Source: an uncultured Prevotella sp.
Lineage (GTDB): Bacteria; Bacteroidota; Bacteroidia; Bacteroidales; Bacteroidaceae
DNA length: 52,330 nucleotides
Direction: 5' to 3'
NCBI GenBank assembly: GCA_900314935.1
Contig: OMXE01000018.1
Span: forward strand, 1-52,330
Shown: positions 51,379 to 52,330 of the stretch, piece after piece
Layout: each line of letters begins with the position of its first letter
Position numbering within the stretch: position 1 is the stretch's first letter
Translations under genes and position numbers: made by a program
The notes under the pieces: generated by a model
What the model was told of the DNA's origin: nothing
Database searches by the model: none
The model's input: the letters and a program-made list of their open reading frames with translations, nothing else

Positions 51379-51430
51379 AATCTTTACCTTAAATCTATCA
51401 AACTACTAACCTATGAAAACTTTAACGGAA

Positions 51431-51446
51431 TGCATTCTCACGAATG
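51431..51446 (-). promoter_or_regulatory. Leader hairpin of the small peptide gene
   Basis: GCATTC-GTGA-GAATGC, a perfect 6-bp stem at the very 5' end of the predicted mRNA, which may protect it from decay. Confidence 0.45.
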
Positions 51447-51451
51447 CGGGT

Positions 51452-51483
51452 GCAAAGGTAATACATTTTTAGAATATATACAA
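51452..51483 (-). promoter_or_regulatory. Promoter of the small peptide gene
   Basis: Minus strand TTG (51483-51481), 20 bases, TACCTTTG (51460-51453): consensus promoter about 75 bases before ATG 51378. Confidence 0.75.
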
Positions 51484-51655
51484 GAAATAACAGGCGATTT
51501 TTTTCAAAACCACCTGCTATTTTTGATATATGTCAAATCAACGACTTGACAAAGCTTGCTTTTAGCGCACTACTTTGCGTACGGAACCGTCCTTGTTACA
51601 AACAATATTCTTAACTTCCAAACTATTTTTGAATTGCTTTAGCGTTTTTCAGCCC

Positions 51656-51757
51656 AACATCTAACCCTATGTGCTTGAGAGGCCTTGCTGCAAAGGGTTT
51701 GAGGTGGGTTAGATGATGGCTAAACATCTAACCTACATCTAACCTACATCTAACCCA
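51656..51757. repeat. ACATCTAACCT repeats next to the VirE-family gene
   Basis: ACATCTAACC(C/T) at 51656, then three copies at 11-bp spacing (51723-51756), plus an opposed GGGTTAGATG at 51706. Exactly one helical turn per unit, 10-110 bases after the VirE stop codon. Confidence 0.7.
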
Positions 51758-51765
51758 GATATACC

Positions 51766-52330
51766 TTATGCTACCTTTTGGTGTGCAATTTTGTAATACG
51801 AGATGTTTTTACGTAATACATGTTCAAACCCCATTTCCCGCATGGCCAGTCCTAGATGAATTCTTGTACTCCTATCACTCTTTACTGAAGGATACTCCTG
51901 CTGAATCTCCTTGAGGATATCCCCGCAGTTCATGTACTTCGGCAGCTCACCTTCCTTCGGCAAGCGGAAGGTGGCATTTACGATCTCGGCTATGTCCTTC
52001 TGTTCCATGTAGTTCAGGTTGAGCTCCTGGATTCGCTTCACCTCCGCAGGAGTGAACCAATAGGGCGCCTTCAGCTCAAGCAGCTCGTGGAGCACCTGGG
52101 CATACAGCTGTCCGTAGTCTATCTCCCCCGTGTTGTCAATCAGCTGGTTCTTGGGCACTGTCAGACAGATGTATCGTCTGCTGCCCGTGGCATCGGTCAG
52201 CGGGTGCGGATTGTTCGTCGTGGCCACGAAAGAGGCATAGCGGGGCCTGTCCTCCTGACTGCAGCCGAAGATGGGTCTTCCGTTCACCTTGCTCTTCGAC
52301 AGCGTCTGCTTCAGCGCAGGATGCTGACTC
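51766..52330 (-). CDS. VirE/DUF3874 P4-primase-type ATPase, C-terminal part
   Basis: The N-terminus lies beyond the window. The visible 187 residues begin with LKQTLSKSKVNGRPIFG and contain RYASFVATTNNPHPL and DATGSRRYICL, the sensor-type region of VirE/VapE family proteins found in Bacteroidales mobile elements, followed by a DUF3874-like end (YWFTPAEVKRIQELNLNYM ... MREMGFEHVLRK). Relatives are linked to replication primase-helicases. It marks the edge of an accessory or mobile region. Confidence 0.82.
   Translation of the reverse strand, partial: SQHPALKQTLSKSKVNGRPIFGCSQEDRPRYASFVATTNNPHPLTDATGSRRYICLTVPKNQLIDNTGEIDYGQLYAQVLHELLELKAPYWFTPAEVKRIQELNLNYMEQKDIAEIVNATFRLPKEGELPKYMNCGDILKEIQQEYPSVKSDRSTRIHLGLAMREMGFEHVLRKNISYYKIAHQKVA

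Noticed and set aside
51562..51648. 28-codon minus-strand frame ending CNKDGSVRKVVR
   Set aside because: No start codon and a stop just upstream; it may be the decayed end of a gene but cannot be assigned.

Overview
The window is a chromosomal segment of a Bacteroidales bacterium, most likely a member of the Prevotellaceae. Promoters have the Bacteroidota form (TTTG or TTG, 19-20 bases, then TAnnTTTG). The gene families point the same way: type III glutamine synthetase, DUF3244, DUF6089 and DUF6242 proteins, BspA-type leucine-rich repeats, a VirE/DUF3874 protein, and the order DUF6089 - uppS - bamA - ompH - ompH - ompH - murI. Species-level assignment is not possible by eye.

Layout. 1-4,600 is an AT-rich accessory stretch, all on the minus strand: a partial leucine-rich-repeat surface protein, a parallel beta-helix protein, a DUF3244 protein and a membrane-tethered TPR regulator. 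4,684-7,870 is the ribosomal block rplM-rpsI-rpsB-tsf, with a structured rplM leader and a clear terminator. 8,019-14,153 is a tightly overlapping plus-strand operon: a cytidylyltransferase/PLP-enzyme fusion, an opine-dehydrogenase-like enzyme, LicD, a flippase and a glycosyltransferase. It converges, with no gap, on a minus-strand operon at 14,154-17,773 (HAD phosphatase, GtrA, two paralogous polytopic membrane proteins). Together they look like a surface-glycan decoration locus that makes a CDP-activated amino-alcohol phosphate and transfers it. 18,051-20,071 holds greA, a HIT hydrolase and a mannose-1-phosphate guanylyltransferase. A tRNA-Leu(CAA) at 20,304 is followed by about 850 bases without a convincing gene but with an orphan promoter, an operator-like palindrome and 22-bp repeats.

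21,232-38,158 is mostly housekeeping: a Dna2-like nuclease-helicase, a YqiA esterase fusion, a TonB-plug-like exported protein, glutamine synthetase III, an exported nitroreductase, cysteine desulfidase, DsbD, rnc-fabF-acpP and an rRNA/tRNA-type methyltransferase. 38,159-49,641 has a prolyl oligopeptidase, an anchored Pro-rich protein, an iron alcohol dehydrogenase and the envelope block murI - three ompH - bamA - uppS - DUF6089. 49,680-52,330 has a DUF6242 lipoprotein, a previously easy-to-miss 31-residue membrane peptide gene and the end of a VirE-family protein.

Two signals cut across the gene map. First, a repeated element of about 70-115 bp carrying one or two complete promoters sits directly upstream of at least five unrelated transcription units (HAD operon, tRNA-Leu, glutamine synthetase, the 40,526 gene, the alcohol dehydrogenase), with a sixth decayed copy before cysteine desulfidase. 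Second, short 'word' repeats (GGAGTGT, GAACTTT, TTTAATC, CAACTGT types) fill many intergenic gaps and also lie in frame inside licD and the helicase gene.
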